Source: Pisaster brevispinus
Taxonomy: Eukaryota; Echinodermata; Asteroidea; Forcipulatida; Asteriidae
Length of the DNA stretch: 64,000 nt
Direction: 5' to 3'
NCBI GenBank assembly: GCA_023634235.1
Contig: JAMKCF010000013.1
Coordinates: 9,337,827 to 9,401,826 of the forward strand
Positions within the stretch are counted from its first letter, which is position 1. Each line of letters starts with the position of its first letter. The translations under genes and the position numbers were made by a program. Shown piece by piece: positions 17,501 to 29,107 of the stretch. A model generated the notes under the pieces. The model worked only from the letters and a program-made list of their open reading frames with translations, searched no databases and was not told the DNA's origin.

Positions 17501-19970
17501 AGCATTGCAAAATACCGACAACAATTGCATGACTTTACGTCTTTATGAAATGACAACCAGTGTTGCCACTCTGAAAAAAAAAATTCCCAAGATGACCACT
17601 TGAAAATTTCCAAGATTTCCCAAGCTATGCACAAATCAATACAAAACCCTTCTGATCTCAGTCATTTGCATATATTCATCGAAGATGAATAGACAGATGC
17701 CGGTCAATTCAAGAGTATGCTACAACGCTAAAATTGAAGGGAAACTAGACACATTGTCTAGCTCCCATGCGTGTGTACAGTGCACTGTATAAGCAGGCAT
17801 ACACCAATCACCGACTAACCAACCTCTTCCCCAGGGTGTGTCGAGCAGTACGAGGTTGACTGCTCTCTCGCCCTGGTATTGGAACATTTGCATATCCAAA
17901 AATTGTGGATACGTATGCAAATTAGAATAGTCGAAATTCACATCTTCGCCATAGTCTCGTGGTCCGGTACCAGATTTAGTAGCTTGTATTGGAAACATGT
18001 ACATGTGCTAATGTAATGTTGTTGTCCAATCAGGGTCCAAGTGAGGAGTTTCCATCCCAGGGTTTACTATTTACAAACATGGTTGGAAATAAAGTAAACC
18101 ATGGGGACGAGGTTGCCGACTAACCGCACCACCACCAGTGACCCGGCTACTTTGTGGTATGGATGGAGTGCCCCATAAATAATTATTCAATAAAACATTA
18201 TTAAAAAATATGCTTAAACAATTTATTGTGGCACTTAAACGAAAATTCCCAAGATTTGGCCTCTTTTTCGTTTTTTCCCCAAGATCCCAAGCTGGGTATG
18301 AAATTCTCAAGATCTTGGGAAAATTTCCAAGCAGTGGCAACGTTGATGACAACCTGTCCCAATGTCTGTTTTCAATTACACAACTTGAAGTTGCGGCCGC
18401 AAGATAATAAGTGGCGGCCGCAAGATAATAAGTGGCGGCCGAAAGATAATAAGTGGCGGCCGCAAGATAATAAGTGGCGGCCGCAAGATAATAAGTGGCG
18501 GTCGCAATATACTAAGTTGCGGCCGCAAGATAATAAGTGGCGGCCGCGAAATAATTAGTGGCGGCCGCAAGATAATAAGTGGCGGCCGCAAGATATAAGT
18601 GGCGGTGCTGTGAAATACATCCCATTCAGTGAAACATATATGCACTAGTCAAGTGGCACCAACGGGGCTTCATAAATATGCACTCTAAGATCCGCAAATC
18701 TACGACTGTTTCAAGTGGGTGTTGCTGTTTAGAACGTGGCATACTTCAACGCATGATACGGTGATCCAGCGTAGCCATCGCCGTAGTCGCAAATTCGGAC
18801 ACGACCAAAGTGATATTTCGTTATTGTTTCCTTTGTGACAGGTGAGCATTATTGCGTGTATCTCTCTGACGGTACCGAAGTCTACCATAGGCACTGCCGT
18901 CGGTGTCACACTCGCGTTAGAAATGTGTTTCACTGCTGTGTCGAATGTCATCATTGGGCGAATTCTCGGCACTGAACACTCGTAAGTGGGAAACCAATTG
19001 GTCATTGGCATTGTGTGTCTTTTTAGTAAAGGAGGCGATATGGCTAAAGGGCCATTGTTTCATTGAGGGGGGGGGCGAGATGACTGGCATTCTATCAGTG
19101 AGACAGTTATTTAACTGGATATGACAAGATTTTCATATAAGAATGTTGTCGACTTCACATAAAATTTACCCCACGATGACGGCATCTCGAAAAAGAATGT
19201 TGGCTTCCGGAGATAATGTTACTCAGGGTAAAGAAACCTTAACGGAATCGTGATATATCAACATCTTGCTGTAAGAATTTTGTAATCCAGAGATTGCCAC
19301 GAGAATATGGGGCTTTATGAAGAAATTTGTGTTCCAATCTCACCCCTTCCAATCATTTGTCGATGAGACTTATGTTAATACTTTTTACTTTTTCTTCTTT
19401 TTTCTTCGCCCCCCCCCCCTTGCAGAATAACGGACGACCTGGTTTCATACAGATGGCGTTGGGTTATCGTTTACACAATGTGCTTAACGGCTCTGGCGCT
19501 AGGTTTTAGCTTAGTTGCTAACTTCTGCGACTTTCTGTTGGTAATATCGCTCAAAGAAAATTTAAGGAATGTGTACAATAATTAGGGCAACATTTATTAT
19601 TTTCAGTGCGAAATCTCACTCATTATAAAAAAGTAACCACTTGATTCCACTTCTCCATCAGAGAGAAGTTCAGGTGTTTAATACTGTCAAAAACGTAAGG
19701 ATTTATGAAATATAAGGATTGATGTAATGTATGTGTTAGGGTTTTGAAGATCCCCCATGTTGCTTATTTTAGTTGTTGCAATCGAATCTCACCTCGAAGT
19801 TTTATTAACATTTATTTTCTCCTGTAAACCGCCACTAATCTTCACGGCATTACGTTCTCATTGATACACAGGGCTGGGGCCTTAACAAACGGAATGAGAT
19901 AACAGAAACGCAGTACGCCAAAGAAGGCTTCCAGCAACTGCCGGATGATGATGACCTGGATGACGCATGA
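14551..19970 (+). CDS. MFSD1-like major facilitator transporter, seven 3' exons
   Basis: Exons 14551-14703, 14972-15102, 15346-15460, 16077-16214, 18842-18981, 19426-19540 and 19872-19970 join in phase into about 297 residues ending QLPDDDDLDDA. Several hydrophobic helices are visible, for example around WVGAIFVIAGTSILAFLLSW, YFAGIFFGIAAFGCFIAG and WVIVYTMCLTALALGFSL. LSWLDAKG, LADLLDFPVQYWLL and KFVTDKYGYPESSEVPSYF resemble MFSD1, a lysosomal MFS transporter reported to export dipeptides. MFSD1 is about 465 residues, so roughly the N-terminal third must lie upstream; I could not identify it. All introns are GT-AG except the one after 15460 (GC-AG). The intron 16215-18841 carries a fold-back transposon. 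MFS identity is firm; the MFSD1 assignment is less so. Confidence 0.78.
15461..15466 (+). promoter_or_regulatory. GC-type splice donor
   Basis: The exon ends ATCATG and the intron begins GCAAGT, matching the strong consensus of rare GC-AG introns. Phase 0 on both sides (the next exon starts GATCGC at 16077) supports it. No GT donor nearby keeps the frame. Confidence 0.7.
16262..16780. repeat. Two diverged GACCC/GGGTC-rich repeat copies
   Basis: Two segments (about 16262-16450 and 16555-16780) share spaced words such as TGACCCA, GGGTCA, AATCTG and CCCGGG. A related copy surrounds the insertion at 57120-57701. They are probably decayed copies of one short interspersed element within the transporter intron. 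Confidence 0.5.
17194..17634 (-). pseudogene. Integrase-like transposase N-terminal fragment
   Basis: A minus-strand frame, probably starting near MLDNMERDLL (about 17508), with a helix-turn-helix-like part (NYREILCSLAANHRIIISMR, TLKRELRKLGL) and then HQGYRWLHSKCVQAGLTVGR, ETVRLLLK. This resembles the region before the catalytic core in metazoan proteins with integrase (rve) domains found in DNA transposons. The catalytic domain is missing: the frame runs straight into the inverted terminal repeat. The superfamily is unresolved. It is a captured or internally deleted transposase remnant. Confidence 0.5.
17820..18115. mobile_element. MITE with CAACCTC ends and 9-bp duplication
   Basis: It begins CAACCTCTTCCCCAGGG and ends as the complement of CAACCTCGTCCCCATGG, flanked by CCGACTAAC on both sides (17811-17819 and 18116-18124). 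Most of its length matches the element at 32525-32836. A 9-bp duplication suggests mobilisation by a Mutator-like transposase. It is nested in the fold-back element. Confidence 0.85.
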
Positions 19971-20053
19971 CAACTTACACTACCGATGACAGCCATTTGC
20001 ATGCGAGTTAATTTGAATAATGTTTGGTTCAATGAGTTCCATGGTCACAAGTT

Positions 20054-20492
20054 TAGTCCGGTGGCTTAGGGCAAATTTTTGGCAAAATCGTGGCACGCTG
20101 GATTAAAGCACAAAGTTGTGTACAGTTATTCTACAGGTCCCATAGAATCATTCTAGAGGGGGTCCCCGGTTTTGGTGACCTAGTTCAAGGTCAGGCTGAG
20201 GTCAAAGTTCATGTGGTATTATAACACTGCCTATCAGTTGTCCACCAATAGAGGGCCGCTTTCGCATATCATTTAAACTTATAACAAATGACCATGCAGC
20301 TTCTATTTCAGACACTCAGGCAGAGCTATGTGGAAAGAGTAGATCCCTTTAGTTAACTGACCTGGAGATGACAGACCGGGCACCCCCCCCCCCTCTACTA
20401 TGCTTCCATGGGACCCCTTAAACAAGTGTGCAAAGTTTGTGCTTTAATCCGGCGTGTCACAATTTGTTCATTAAGCCATGGCCACCGGACTA
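20054..20492. mobile_element. MITE with TAGTCCGGTGGC ends
   Basis: Roughly 75-bp inverted arms (20054-20130 and 20417-20492) share CGGATTAAAGCACAAA-like sequence. TA at each end fits the mariner-type TA duplication. No ORF. It starts about 85 bp after the transporter stop codon, so it may lie in the 3' untranslated region. Confidence 0.7.
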
Positions 20493-20730
20493 GTTAGTAC
20501 TGCTTAAATTTGAATTCATGAGACTATGGAGACAGATGCTATGTCACATTTTTCAGGGCAAGCTTTTGTATAGCACCCTCCAGATGAGCAAACCCTGGTA
20601 CCATTATGCCATACACGTTCATTCAAAATACTGCCTGTCTCTAATATATGTATACTCAAAAGCTTTTGACCCGAATCAACTGACACAACAACTATCGATA
20701 GTCTGAGGAATTCAAATTTAAACAGTAACT
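20493..20730. mobile_element. Short MITE with TTTAAATTTGAATTC-type ends
   Basis: GCTTAAATTTGAATTCATGA at the left is mirrored by AATTCAAATTTAAACAG at the right. It directly follows the previous MITE and has no coding capacity. Confidence 0.6.
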
Positions 20731-21480
20731 TGTGACTAAGCAAGTCATTGCACCATACTTTATTCAAATCTAACTAGCAAATGGTTTGTTGCAGGGGCTA
20801 TATTAGTCACCATTTTTGGTAAAAAGCAGCCTACATTCACGTTCATGAGTTCGTATTAACTAGATTTTGCCTCTATTGTTGAAACTGTCGTTCAATTTCG
20901 TTTTGAGGCATGGAATTTTTCAACTTAGAGTAGTTCGATTTAGAGTAAGCACAAATAAAGATGTTTACGGAAAGCTGCTGCAAATATGGATGCCGTTCGA
21001 GTGGGTTGGATCCGTTGATTGCATGATGCAAAAAAAACACATTGTGCGAATTGAAAATTTAGAAACTAAGTGAAATCAAGTGAAATTGATATCGCGACAT
21101 TTACATAGTCTGCTTTATTTGCCGAAAATGACACAAGATTAATGTGCATTTAACGCCTGTGCCTTCTACTGGCAGTTTGTATTGGCCGAGAAGGTAAAGA
21201 TTATTTGTGCAAATATTGTATGAGCCGAAGGCGAGTCCACTGGTTGCACGAACCCACAATTTTCTCATGGAGTGACGTCACAGAAATGCGTTCGAATGAG
21301 ATCATCATCAGTTTTGTATATAACAACATATTTATAAAGGTAATTATGACGAATCAAATGTGTTCAATAATGATCAGGAAAATAAATATCCGAGTTTAAA
21401 AACTGGAGACTATATCACCCTTTTAAATGTACATTAATTAAATCTGTGCTAAATTCATTGCCAAAAGACTTTACAAGACT
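20731..21480. other. Noncoding, nothing recognised
   Basis: AT-rich sequence with no gene, RNA or repeat that I can support. Confidence 0.35.
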
Positions 21481-21489
21481 TGATCTATT

Positions 21490-21915
21490 TGATACACTTA
21501 GATCAGACAGGGTTCATGCAGATTTGGTACATTGGGGGAAAATATTGGTTTGATGTTGGACAGTTTTAAATATGACAAAGAAAATTACATTCAACGTATT
21601 ATCCGTTTTTGTAGATTTTGAGAAAGCCTTTGACATGCTAAAATGATCTTTTGTTGAAAGTCTGTTTTATATCAATATATTTCAAGCTGTGGGACCAACA
21701 AAGGCCACGTACATTCTTCATTTTATGATATATCGAGAGGTTTTGATCGACAAGGTCCTATCTGTTCATTATAGCTGCATATCTTAAGGCTATCGCTGTT
21801 AGGCGCTCAAAGAAAATTTCTGGTATTAAATGAGAGCGCTAAAAATCAGTATGCGGATTACACTTTTCTGTTTATTGATGGTAGTGACAATTCCATTAAA
21901 ACCCTGGAATAAGTC
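21490..21915 (+). pseudogene. Decayed L1/Tx1-like reverse transcriptase fragment
   Basis: Across several frames one can read FVDFEKAFDML and, further on, NQYADYTFLFIDGSDNSIKT, which correspond to the L1-clade RT motifs around DFEKAFD and YADD. The second Asp of YADD is Tyr here, and stops and frameshifts are frequent. It is an old truncated copy. Confidence 0.65.
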
Positions 21916-22351
21916 ACCATGGGAACAGCTGTCCCCAACCAATTGGTTTGTAATCTGCCACCCCTGGAAACAAAAACCACTGGACCTGCAATTTCAGTTT
22001 ATCATGTAATGGGGCATCTGTCAACACCTCAAGGTTGAATTGCAGACATTGCCGCCAAATTTAGCCAGGGGTCAGGGAAAAACAGCTGGTTAGTCCACCA
22101 GCGCCTGTCTTGGGGTTTGCTGTCCCTATACAGTATTTATGGTTTAGTAAAAAAAAAAAAGTTCTTTGCTTAGTTTAAGCATAGATGGTTTAAGGGTGCT
22201 ATAAATACTTCAATAGCATGGTTCAGGGGCCTTAAAACTATAGTTTATTGGGGTTGTGGCTTGTCAGTAAGGGACTGACCAGGACATTAGCATTTTTTTA
22301 TTTTTTTATTATTTTATTATTTTTTTATTTTTTTATTTTTTTTTTGGGGGG

Positions 22352-23015
22352 GACGAATTTTTTTTCCTTGCGCGGTAAAGGCCAAGATTTGCATACCTCG
22401 CTCCCATTGGCTTGGGTATGTCATGTGTGTATGCATTTGGCACTAAATCCACGTACGTTATACATACGTTGCATTGCAGTACTGACTACAAAAAACTACC
22501 ATGACTACACAGCTACTGCACATGTATGCTACATAGCTATACACTACTTTTGTACAGCTTCCCCTTGTGAATAGACCCTATGCATTGACGTCATCCAACC
22601 CCAATCTTAGAGGTAAAACGGTGACGAAACAATCGAATCGCACAGATTGTACGCGCGGCGCACAGGATTGGCCAATGAACGCCCTCCTTTTGACCTCTGG
22701 GTGAGGGCGCCCTACTGAAATGACGTCATATGCATAAGGTCTATTGTCGAAACTAAAGTCGTGTCCGAAACAGCTACTTCGGCTACAGCTACGGCTAGAT
22801 CGCGCGCGTCTGCCTATTCTTCAACACTGGCAGACGCGCTGATCTAGCTCTGTAGCTTTAGCCGAAGTCGCCGTTTCGGACACGGCCTCAGTATTTAATT
22901 GATCGGCTTTAGTTTTGAATCATATAACCTTCAAGGAAGGACAGTCAACTACAACTACAGTGAGACGTGTGGACTCTTGGCCTTTACCGCGCTGGGAAAA
23001 AAAAATTCGCTGGCA
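22352..23015. mobile_element. Inverted-repeat element of about 660 bp
   Basis: The left end GACGAATTTTTTTTCC, followed by GCGCGGTAAAGGCCAAGA, is mirrored at 22974-23012. It lies directly after a T-run/G-run junction (22320-22351). It contains a nested palindrome at 22758-22888 and has no transposase. Confidence 0.6.
22758..22888. mobile_element. Palindromic MITE (GGCCGTGTCCGAAAC arms)
   Basis: GTCGTGTCCGAAACAGCTAC at the left faces GTTTCGGACACGGCC at the right, with further paired stretches (TAGATC, GCGCGTCTGCC). Nearly the whole length can fold into one hairpin. Confidence 0.75.
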
Positions 23016-24985
23016 GGAAGGTGCGTTTTGCTGCTGCTCTTCTTTCTCGCCTCCAGGATCAGGAACGGAACCCTGTGGAAAGACAAGCTGTTGCAGGAAG
23101 CCGGAGCTCGGAGCTAGCACTAGCAGTGGAATGCAAGGAGTTCAGAGGAGCTAGCGCCCGGAACCTAGAAAACACTGGTGGTTACTGATAGCTGATTAGC
23201 AGAAACCAGTTATCCAGTTAGCAGATAGGCAGAATAGAATCCCGCAGTGAGTAACCCGCCCAGCTACTTGCTAGGGCAGAGCGCCCAAATAATTCAGACA
23301 TGATAAGCAATCTATACAGCAGCGCAGCCCCCACAGAGATTTCCCTGTACAATTTAGACGCATGCATGCACCGTGTGCAAATCGGGTCATTCAATCTGAT
23401 AATATAACTAATTACCAAATCGTATTGTGAATATTGATGATCGGAGTTTAAATGAATAAAAAGGCATACATGTAATTCTCCTGTTAAAATTAAAGGAAAC
23501 GTTTCAAAGGCTGGTATATTGTTGTTTAGTTGCCAACAGAATAAAATTAGACACCTCGCTCCTTGCCGATCCCCGACCTTTCAATAATTAACTTCCAGAT
23601 TATGTCCCTTTCCCATATTGATATCATAAGACTCCTTATGCCAATGCTCTATAATCACCTCATCCACCCCTCCCTCCAAACACTAAGTCCGCCCTCCCTC
23701 TTCGACTCCCGGTCCCATCGGCGACGGGACATCTACATCAACCAACACCCGTTCTGCCCCAACTTGACTGGTCCTAACTTGAGTGTTTAAGTTGGGGCGT
23801 CCCAACTATAATTGGGATCGCAGTGAACACAAAACACCCCACGAATAAACTAAAAACATAATAATAGTAAGTATCATAGTATGAAGTTTTAAAAGTGAGA
23901 CCACTTTCCCTTGAGAATATTTGAGATTAATTAGAATTTTGTTTTTCCGAGAGAAGGGAAACTAAATGCGTAAGCCTACTGAGACTGAGAAAGCGTCACC
24001 AGGCGGCATGATATATGAATTTGTTGACCCCTGTTTTGTTTATTTAATACTATGCGTTAAATATTGTGTGTTTACTGGGAGCATGGAGGTAGATTGCAGC
24101 GCACTGTGATCGTTAAATCGGATTAACCCATACCCTGTCACCGCGTTTACACTAGATCCAGAAAGGTTGATTGAGATCCGGCATTTTTTTAACGACCGCA
24201 GATCAAGATCCTGTGTCGCGTTTACACCAGCGCTTGATCCGGCTCCGATCCCACTTTTGAACCGGATGTATATTGGTCATGACGTCACCGCTCCTCGCAA
24301 AAAGCTCAAAGGTCACGATTACAGCGCGCCACTTCTAGAAATAATCATTATCAAGGCGAAGGTAGAATGCAGAAAATACAGTACAGCAAATGATACGGTG
24401 GTTTTTTCAACCAATCCAAACCTTTTTTACATCACAGTAAAGGTAATGATCTCAACTATTTGATTTTGTTCGACCCGGTGGAATCCAACACTCCAATAAG
24501 AATCGGCACTCAAAAATGAGTAGTTCTGATGGGGTGAAAACTGCGCGCTGCCACGAGGAAAACCGGCACAAGTTAAGTTTTTCAATCGCAAAAGTACGGT
24601 GCTTTTAAGATAACAATATTTAAAAAATACCACTATTAGCTTGACCGTGAAATATACTTTTTAAAACCGTTCGACCCCGTACAATCACCCGCGAGGTTAA
24701 AAAGTTATGAGCAAAAAGGAGGACAAACCTCTGCTTTTTCGCATCGTTTATTATCAGAAAACGCGTAAGGCAGGGGAAACGAGCTTAAGTGAACACAACA
24801 AATTCATATGAGGCTGCTGTCCGCTGTCAGAACCCTCTAAAAACACTATTTACACTGAGTTAGCGGTCCATTGTGGGCGATATACTATCATTCCAAACCA
24901 GTTTTGACGGTGAGTTTGTATGAGTCGAGACCCGGGCTTGTGCGTCTGCAGTGGATAGTGTCACAAATCCACGCGTGATCGAGGA
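23016..24985. other. Noncoding, no gene recognised
   Basis: About 2 kb without a supportable gene. CGCGTTTACAC occurs twice (24143 and 24218), and the AAGTTGGG/CCCAACT words at 23758-23815 resemble the host sequence around 32840-32885. These are remnants of short repeats. Confidence 0.4.
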
Positions 24986-25231
24986 CCCATCAGCCGATTT
25001 CACGAAACGCTAGGATTAATCCTATCTCGAGTTAGGACGAGTAACTCGTCCTAACTTAGGATTAATCTTAGGATCGATTTCACCAAACTTAGGATGGGTT
25101 CAATGCATCCTAACTTCTATGGTTACGAAACTTAAATCGTCCTAACTTAGGACTGGGGTTAGGGTCGTCCTAAGCATACTTTTACGTGCATAGTGTATAC
25201 TCACGACAAGGACAACATTATAATATTCAAT

Positions 25232-28200
25232 ATGGCGCTGTTACTAGTAGTTGCCGCTCGCGAAGAGCGAAGGGCCATCAGGCGAGAGCGTCTTTTTCGC
25301 GACAGGACAAATCCTCTCGAGAATCTGAACGACCAAGAAATCTACAGTCGATACAGATTCACTAGACACGGGATTGTCCAAGTCTTGGACAGGATAACGG
25401 CTAGTTTGGAACCAGAAACTCGGGTAGGCTAACGTTAACGTTAAACTTAAATAGCTGTGTGTGGGTGTGTGTGTGTGTGTACATGTCCGTCAGGCCGTAT
25501 ATAGCGACGACCGATAGTTGTTTCTAACTCTTAGAAGTTAGAGGTCACATCGTTAGGCCTAGTTATTAATAAAACTGCGCCCTCTGTAGACGGCATAATA
25601 TCCCCGAAGTCCTATATTTACCAATCGTTGGAAGGGGTGGAAGAGTATGCATTTTGTTTTGGGCATTTTTGTTTTTCATTACCAACGTTTTCAGATTATG
25701 CTGGGGGGTATGTAGGGAAGGCTTTAAAACTAATAAAATGAGGCGGGGAATTTATGCCTATATCACAGTACATGTACTATTATAAGATATATGTGTTGTC
25801 CTAGGGATGGGATTTTAAAGATAATTTATTTAGAGTTGTGCAAAAACTGAATTTTCTAACAAAGAATTCCTCCCAGATTCTCAGTTTTACATCCCATAGG
25901 TAACGCTATGTAACCCCAAAAAGTGATAAAAGAAAACCATTCTTGTTTTAGAATTATTTATTTCATATGCCAACCTATTACATTCTTATCATGAATATGC
26001 CAAAACATGTTAAAAATAACAAACAAGCACTCACAAGATCAATTTGACTTTATGTTAAAATAGGTTGATTTCAATGGAAAAAATGATAAACATGTTAAGT
26101 CTAGAAATTAAAAGACATTCAATATCCAATTCTCGTTTTTACAAAACAAATGTTTGTGTAAATGTTAACTATAATTCAGGATTTATTAGTTTGTCATCCA
26201 ATTAAAAATACTGTGTTTTTAGTAATGAAAAACAAAAGTTTTAAAATGAGGAGAAAACAAATTTTGAGCATATAATAAGCATGCATATGATGTACATGTG
26301 AAAAATGTTTAAATTACCTTTACACCAAGATTTGCAAAAATAATAATAGACAGCAGCCCAATGTCATGCCACTGCTTATTACATAATTATGTGCTTAGTG
26401 ATAAATTTACCCAAGTGGAGAATATTATAAGTTATCACACAAGCGCGAGTGGAATACGAAAAAATATATCGCGTCTGCGTCCCATATCCAACACGGCCTT
26501 CAGAGCCTCGTTGGATATGGGACGCAGAAGTGCTATATTTTTTCGTATTCCACTCGCGCTTGTGTGATAACGAATTTATCTTCAAGCAAACGCGCCACTT
26601 TTGAACTTCCTAGAAGCTTTATGTTTTGCGTATAGCTTATAAGAGCGCAATGCACGGAGTTTGAACACATGATAGGCAGGGTATGATATGGGCCGTGTGA
26701 TATAATTTTACATCACACTCCGTGTTGCTATGGATGAACCATTCAGAATCGAATATATTCAAGCCTGCTTGAAGATAATGTCAGTAAGCGCACAATTCTG
26801 TTATCAGGAGACCCACGAAATTGGGCCAACCCTTCAACATGATCCCTTAAGTGCTTTTAAACTTGTCGTTATGAGTAACCCTGTGAACTCAATTACTCTT
26901 TACAGAGAAATAATGCAATTTCTCCGCTTATGCAGCTTCTGACCACCCTGCGATTCTTTGCCACTGGTGCATTTTACACAGTCGAAGGAGATCTCCATGA
27001 TGTCAGTGTTCCGTCAGTATGCCGCATTGTGCATCGGGTTGCCAACTCACTTGCTAGGCTGACAAATGATGTCATTAAATTCCCAGTAGAACTCCAGGAT
27101 GTGATGAGGGTCAAGCAGGAGTTTTTTGCAATAGCAGGTTTCCCTGGCATTGTTGGTGCAGTGGACTGCACCCATGTCCGTCTGTACGGGGCTCCTCTTG
27201 GAGATGACGAGTACCTGTATGTGAACAGAAAGGCTATCATAGCATCAATGTTCAGGCAGTTTGTGACGCCAACTTCCATGTACTGAATGTTGTTGCTAGA
27301 TGGCTTGGAAGTACACATGATAGTGCCGTCCTGCACGGGAGCCGCCTAGGGGAACTTTTTGACAATGGAAGGTTTGTAAATATTATACTGATCTGCAGTA
27401 CATCTTATAAGCAAATGAATTATTTTACGCCAAGAGGAACACACACTATTTATAAGCCTACATGACAAATTACATTACTACCGACGGTATATGGCCACCT
27501 AACAGTAAACATGATATTTCTTCCTCTGTGCTTTCAGACTTCAGGAAATTCTTATTGGGGATAGCGGCTACGCTTTAAGGCGCTGGCTGATGACACCAGT
27601 GGAAGACCCACACACAGCTGCCCACAGACGTTGCAACAGGTAAGTGTCAATATGAACTAGAAATTTCACACCCAGTAGAGCACACACCACCAGGGACACA
27701 CAAAGTGAAAACATTACTAACTTTGTTTATATGTCAATATACGTCAATGTGAACTGATACGTCAATATCATGACCTCTGCCAACTTCATTGGCAAAGGTC
27801 ATATTGATGATATTTAACACAACTGCAACCTTAAAATGCTTTGTTATTTTACCTCAGGTATATACAATAAAGCACAAATTACACACTGTTTATATTCCAT
27901 GCAAGTATTTATTTAACTGTTTTAACAAATTCAAAAACTGTGAAAAATTTGCATCAGTCAAAGCAAAAAGTACACAGAAGTATTGATAAATTTAATGTTG
28001 CAATGTTTCCTTTATCTTTGATGTCAAGTAAAGCATTATCAGGACCAATGCATACAACCCAAAACAAGACCATCAAAGTTAAAGGTGACAGGAGCAAAAA
28101 TTATTCACAAATAAATCTTCATGTATTTGGAGGAAATACTAATGATGGCAAAGATGAGATGAAGATACAGTGGTGATGATGGGGATGACAATGATGTGAT

Positions 28201-28508
28201 GATGATAAAATGATTTGTTTAATTATTACAGGAGTCACAGGAGAACAAGGGTGACGATTGAGCAGGTCTTTGGGCAAATTAAACGCAAGTTCCCCTGTTT
28301 GTCTCATGGTCTGCGAGTTGCCCCCAACAAAGCCTGCCAAATTATCAAGGCCTGCTTTGTCTTGTTCAACCTGTCCAAACAGTTCGGTGAGCCAGAGTTG
28401 GATGGGGAGATTGAAGTAGAAGAAGACGGCATTGAGGCTGTGCCTTATGCAGGACCTCTACAAGATGGCAGACTGCAGAGAGACCGAATCATTAATAGAT
28501 ATTTTTAA
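25232..28508 (+). pseudogene. Harbinger (HARBI1-like) DDE transposase, frameshifted
   Basis: Exons 25232-25423, 26906-27371, 27538-27639 and 28232-28508 have GT-AG junctions. Exon 1 starts MALLLVVAAREERRAIRRER; exon 2 gives RNNAISPLMQLLTTLRFFAT and GAVDCTHVRLYG, with the first catalytic Asp. A missing base near 27230 shifts the frame after the VNRK-encoding bases. The following codons, in another frame, still encode GYHSINVQ and STHDSAVLHGSRLGELFD with the second Asp. Exon 3 gives GDSGYALRRWLMTP and exon 4 TRVTIEQVFGQIKRKFPCL with the catalytic Glu. So all D-D-E residues survive but the reading frame does not. The lost base lies in an A-run, so a sequencing error is possible. Its partner would be the SANT/Myb-like gene on the opposite strand. 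Confidence 0.88.
26431..26785. mobile_element. MITE, GTTATCACACAAGC family, copy 1
   Basis: GTTATCACACAAGCGCGAGT at the left is mirrored near 26560-26575, with a large palindrome between. The downstream part (26690-26780) matches the complement of 48559-48650. It lies in intron 1 of the Harbinger transposase. Confidence 0.65.
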
Positions 28509-28520
28509 ATTTTCACTTAA

Positions 28521-28695
28521 AGGGACTGTGTCGTCACAATCATAGTTTGCCTGATTCTTGGCCCAGAAAGTTACTGCATGCACGCGCGCTGACTGTTACA
28601 ACACAAAAGAGCACCGTCATTATTATCTTGTGATGTGACTGTCATAATTCAATGTCTAGCCACAGACTCGATGTTATCATGACGACACAGCCCCT
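28521..28695. mobile_element. TTAA-duplicating MITE (AGGGACTGTGTCGTC ends)
   Basis: The left end AGGGACTGTGTCGTCA and right end (complement AGGGGCTGTGTCGTCA) are flanked by TTAA at 28517-28520 and 28696-28699. TTAA duplications are made by Kolobok and piggyBac transposases; the AGGG start favours Kolobok. It lies just after the transposase stop. Confidence 0.75.
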
Positions 28696-28753
28696 TTAAA
28701 GATGCACTCTTACCATGGTGAAGTAAATCGACTATACAAAATTGAAAGGGAGC

Positions 28754-29020
28754 ACTTCTCAGATTTGTCTACACTGCCGCAGAGTGAGATAATTTTCTAC
28801 TCAGAAGTTAAGTAGGATATTACTTATGCACCCCACACAAAAAGATTGTATGCGTAGCTTGCGCTAAATGTCATCACCCATTGTGGTTGCTATTGCTAGC
28901 AATAACAAACACACGGGCCAATATGACATTTAGAGCAAACTACGCATAACAATTTATTGTACTTATCTTCTGAGTAGAAACTTATCTCACTATGCCGCAG
29001 TGTAGACAAATCTGAGAAGT
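28754..29020. mobile_element. MITE with CTTCTCAGATTTGTC arms
   Basis: About 50-bp arms (CTTCTCAGATTTGTCTACAC) are mirrored at 28965-29020. No ORF. It lies between the two Harbinger genes. Confidence 0.75.
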
Positions 29021-29107
29021 ATTACGATCCCATGTACTTTCAGTAAACTAATCCGAATTAGATAACTCACCATACCAAGCCTCAAAACTGTGATTTAAAA
29101 ACTTAAA

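Larger units (their letters stand above)
16877..18683. mobile_element. Fold-back DNA transposon with minisatellite terminal repeats
   Basis: The ends are inverted repeats: 16877-17130 mirrors 18347-18683, both starting ATGAAGCCCCGTTGGTGCC toward the interior. Inside each is a 21-bp minisatellite carrying GCGGCCGC: six units on the left, ten on the right, some mutated. The left interior also holds an inverted copy of the 5' part of the internal ORF. The element sits in a transporter intron and itself contains another MITE (17820-18115). It lacks a complete transposase, so it is non-autonomous. Confidence 0.85.
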
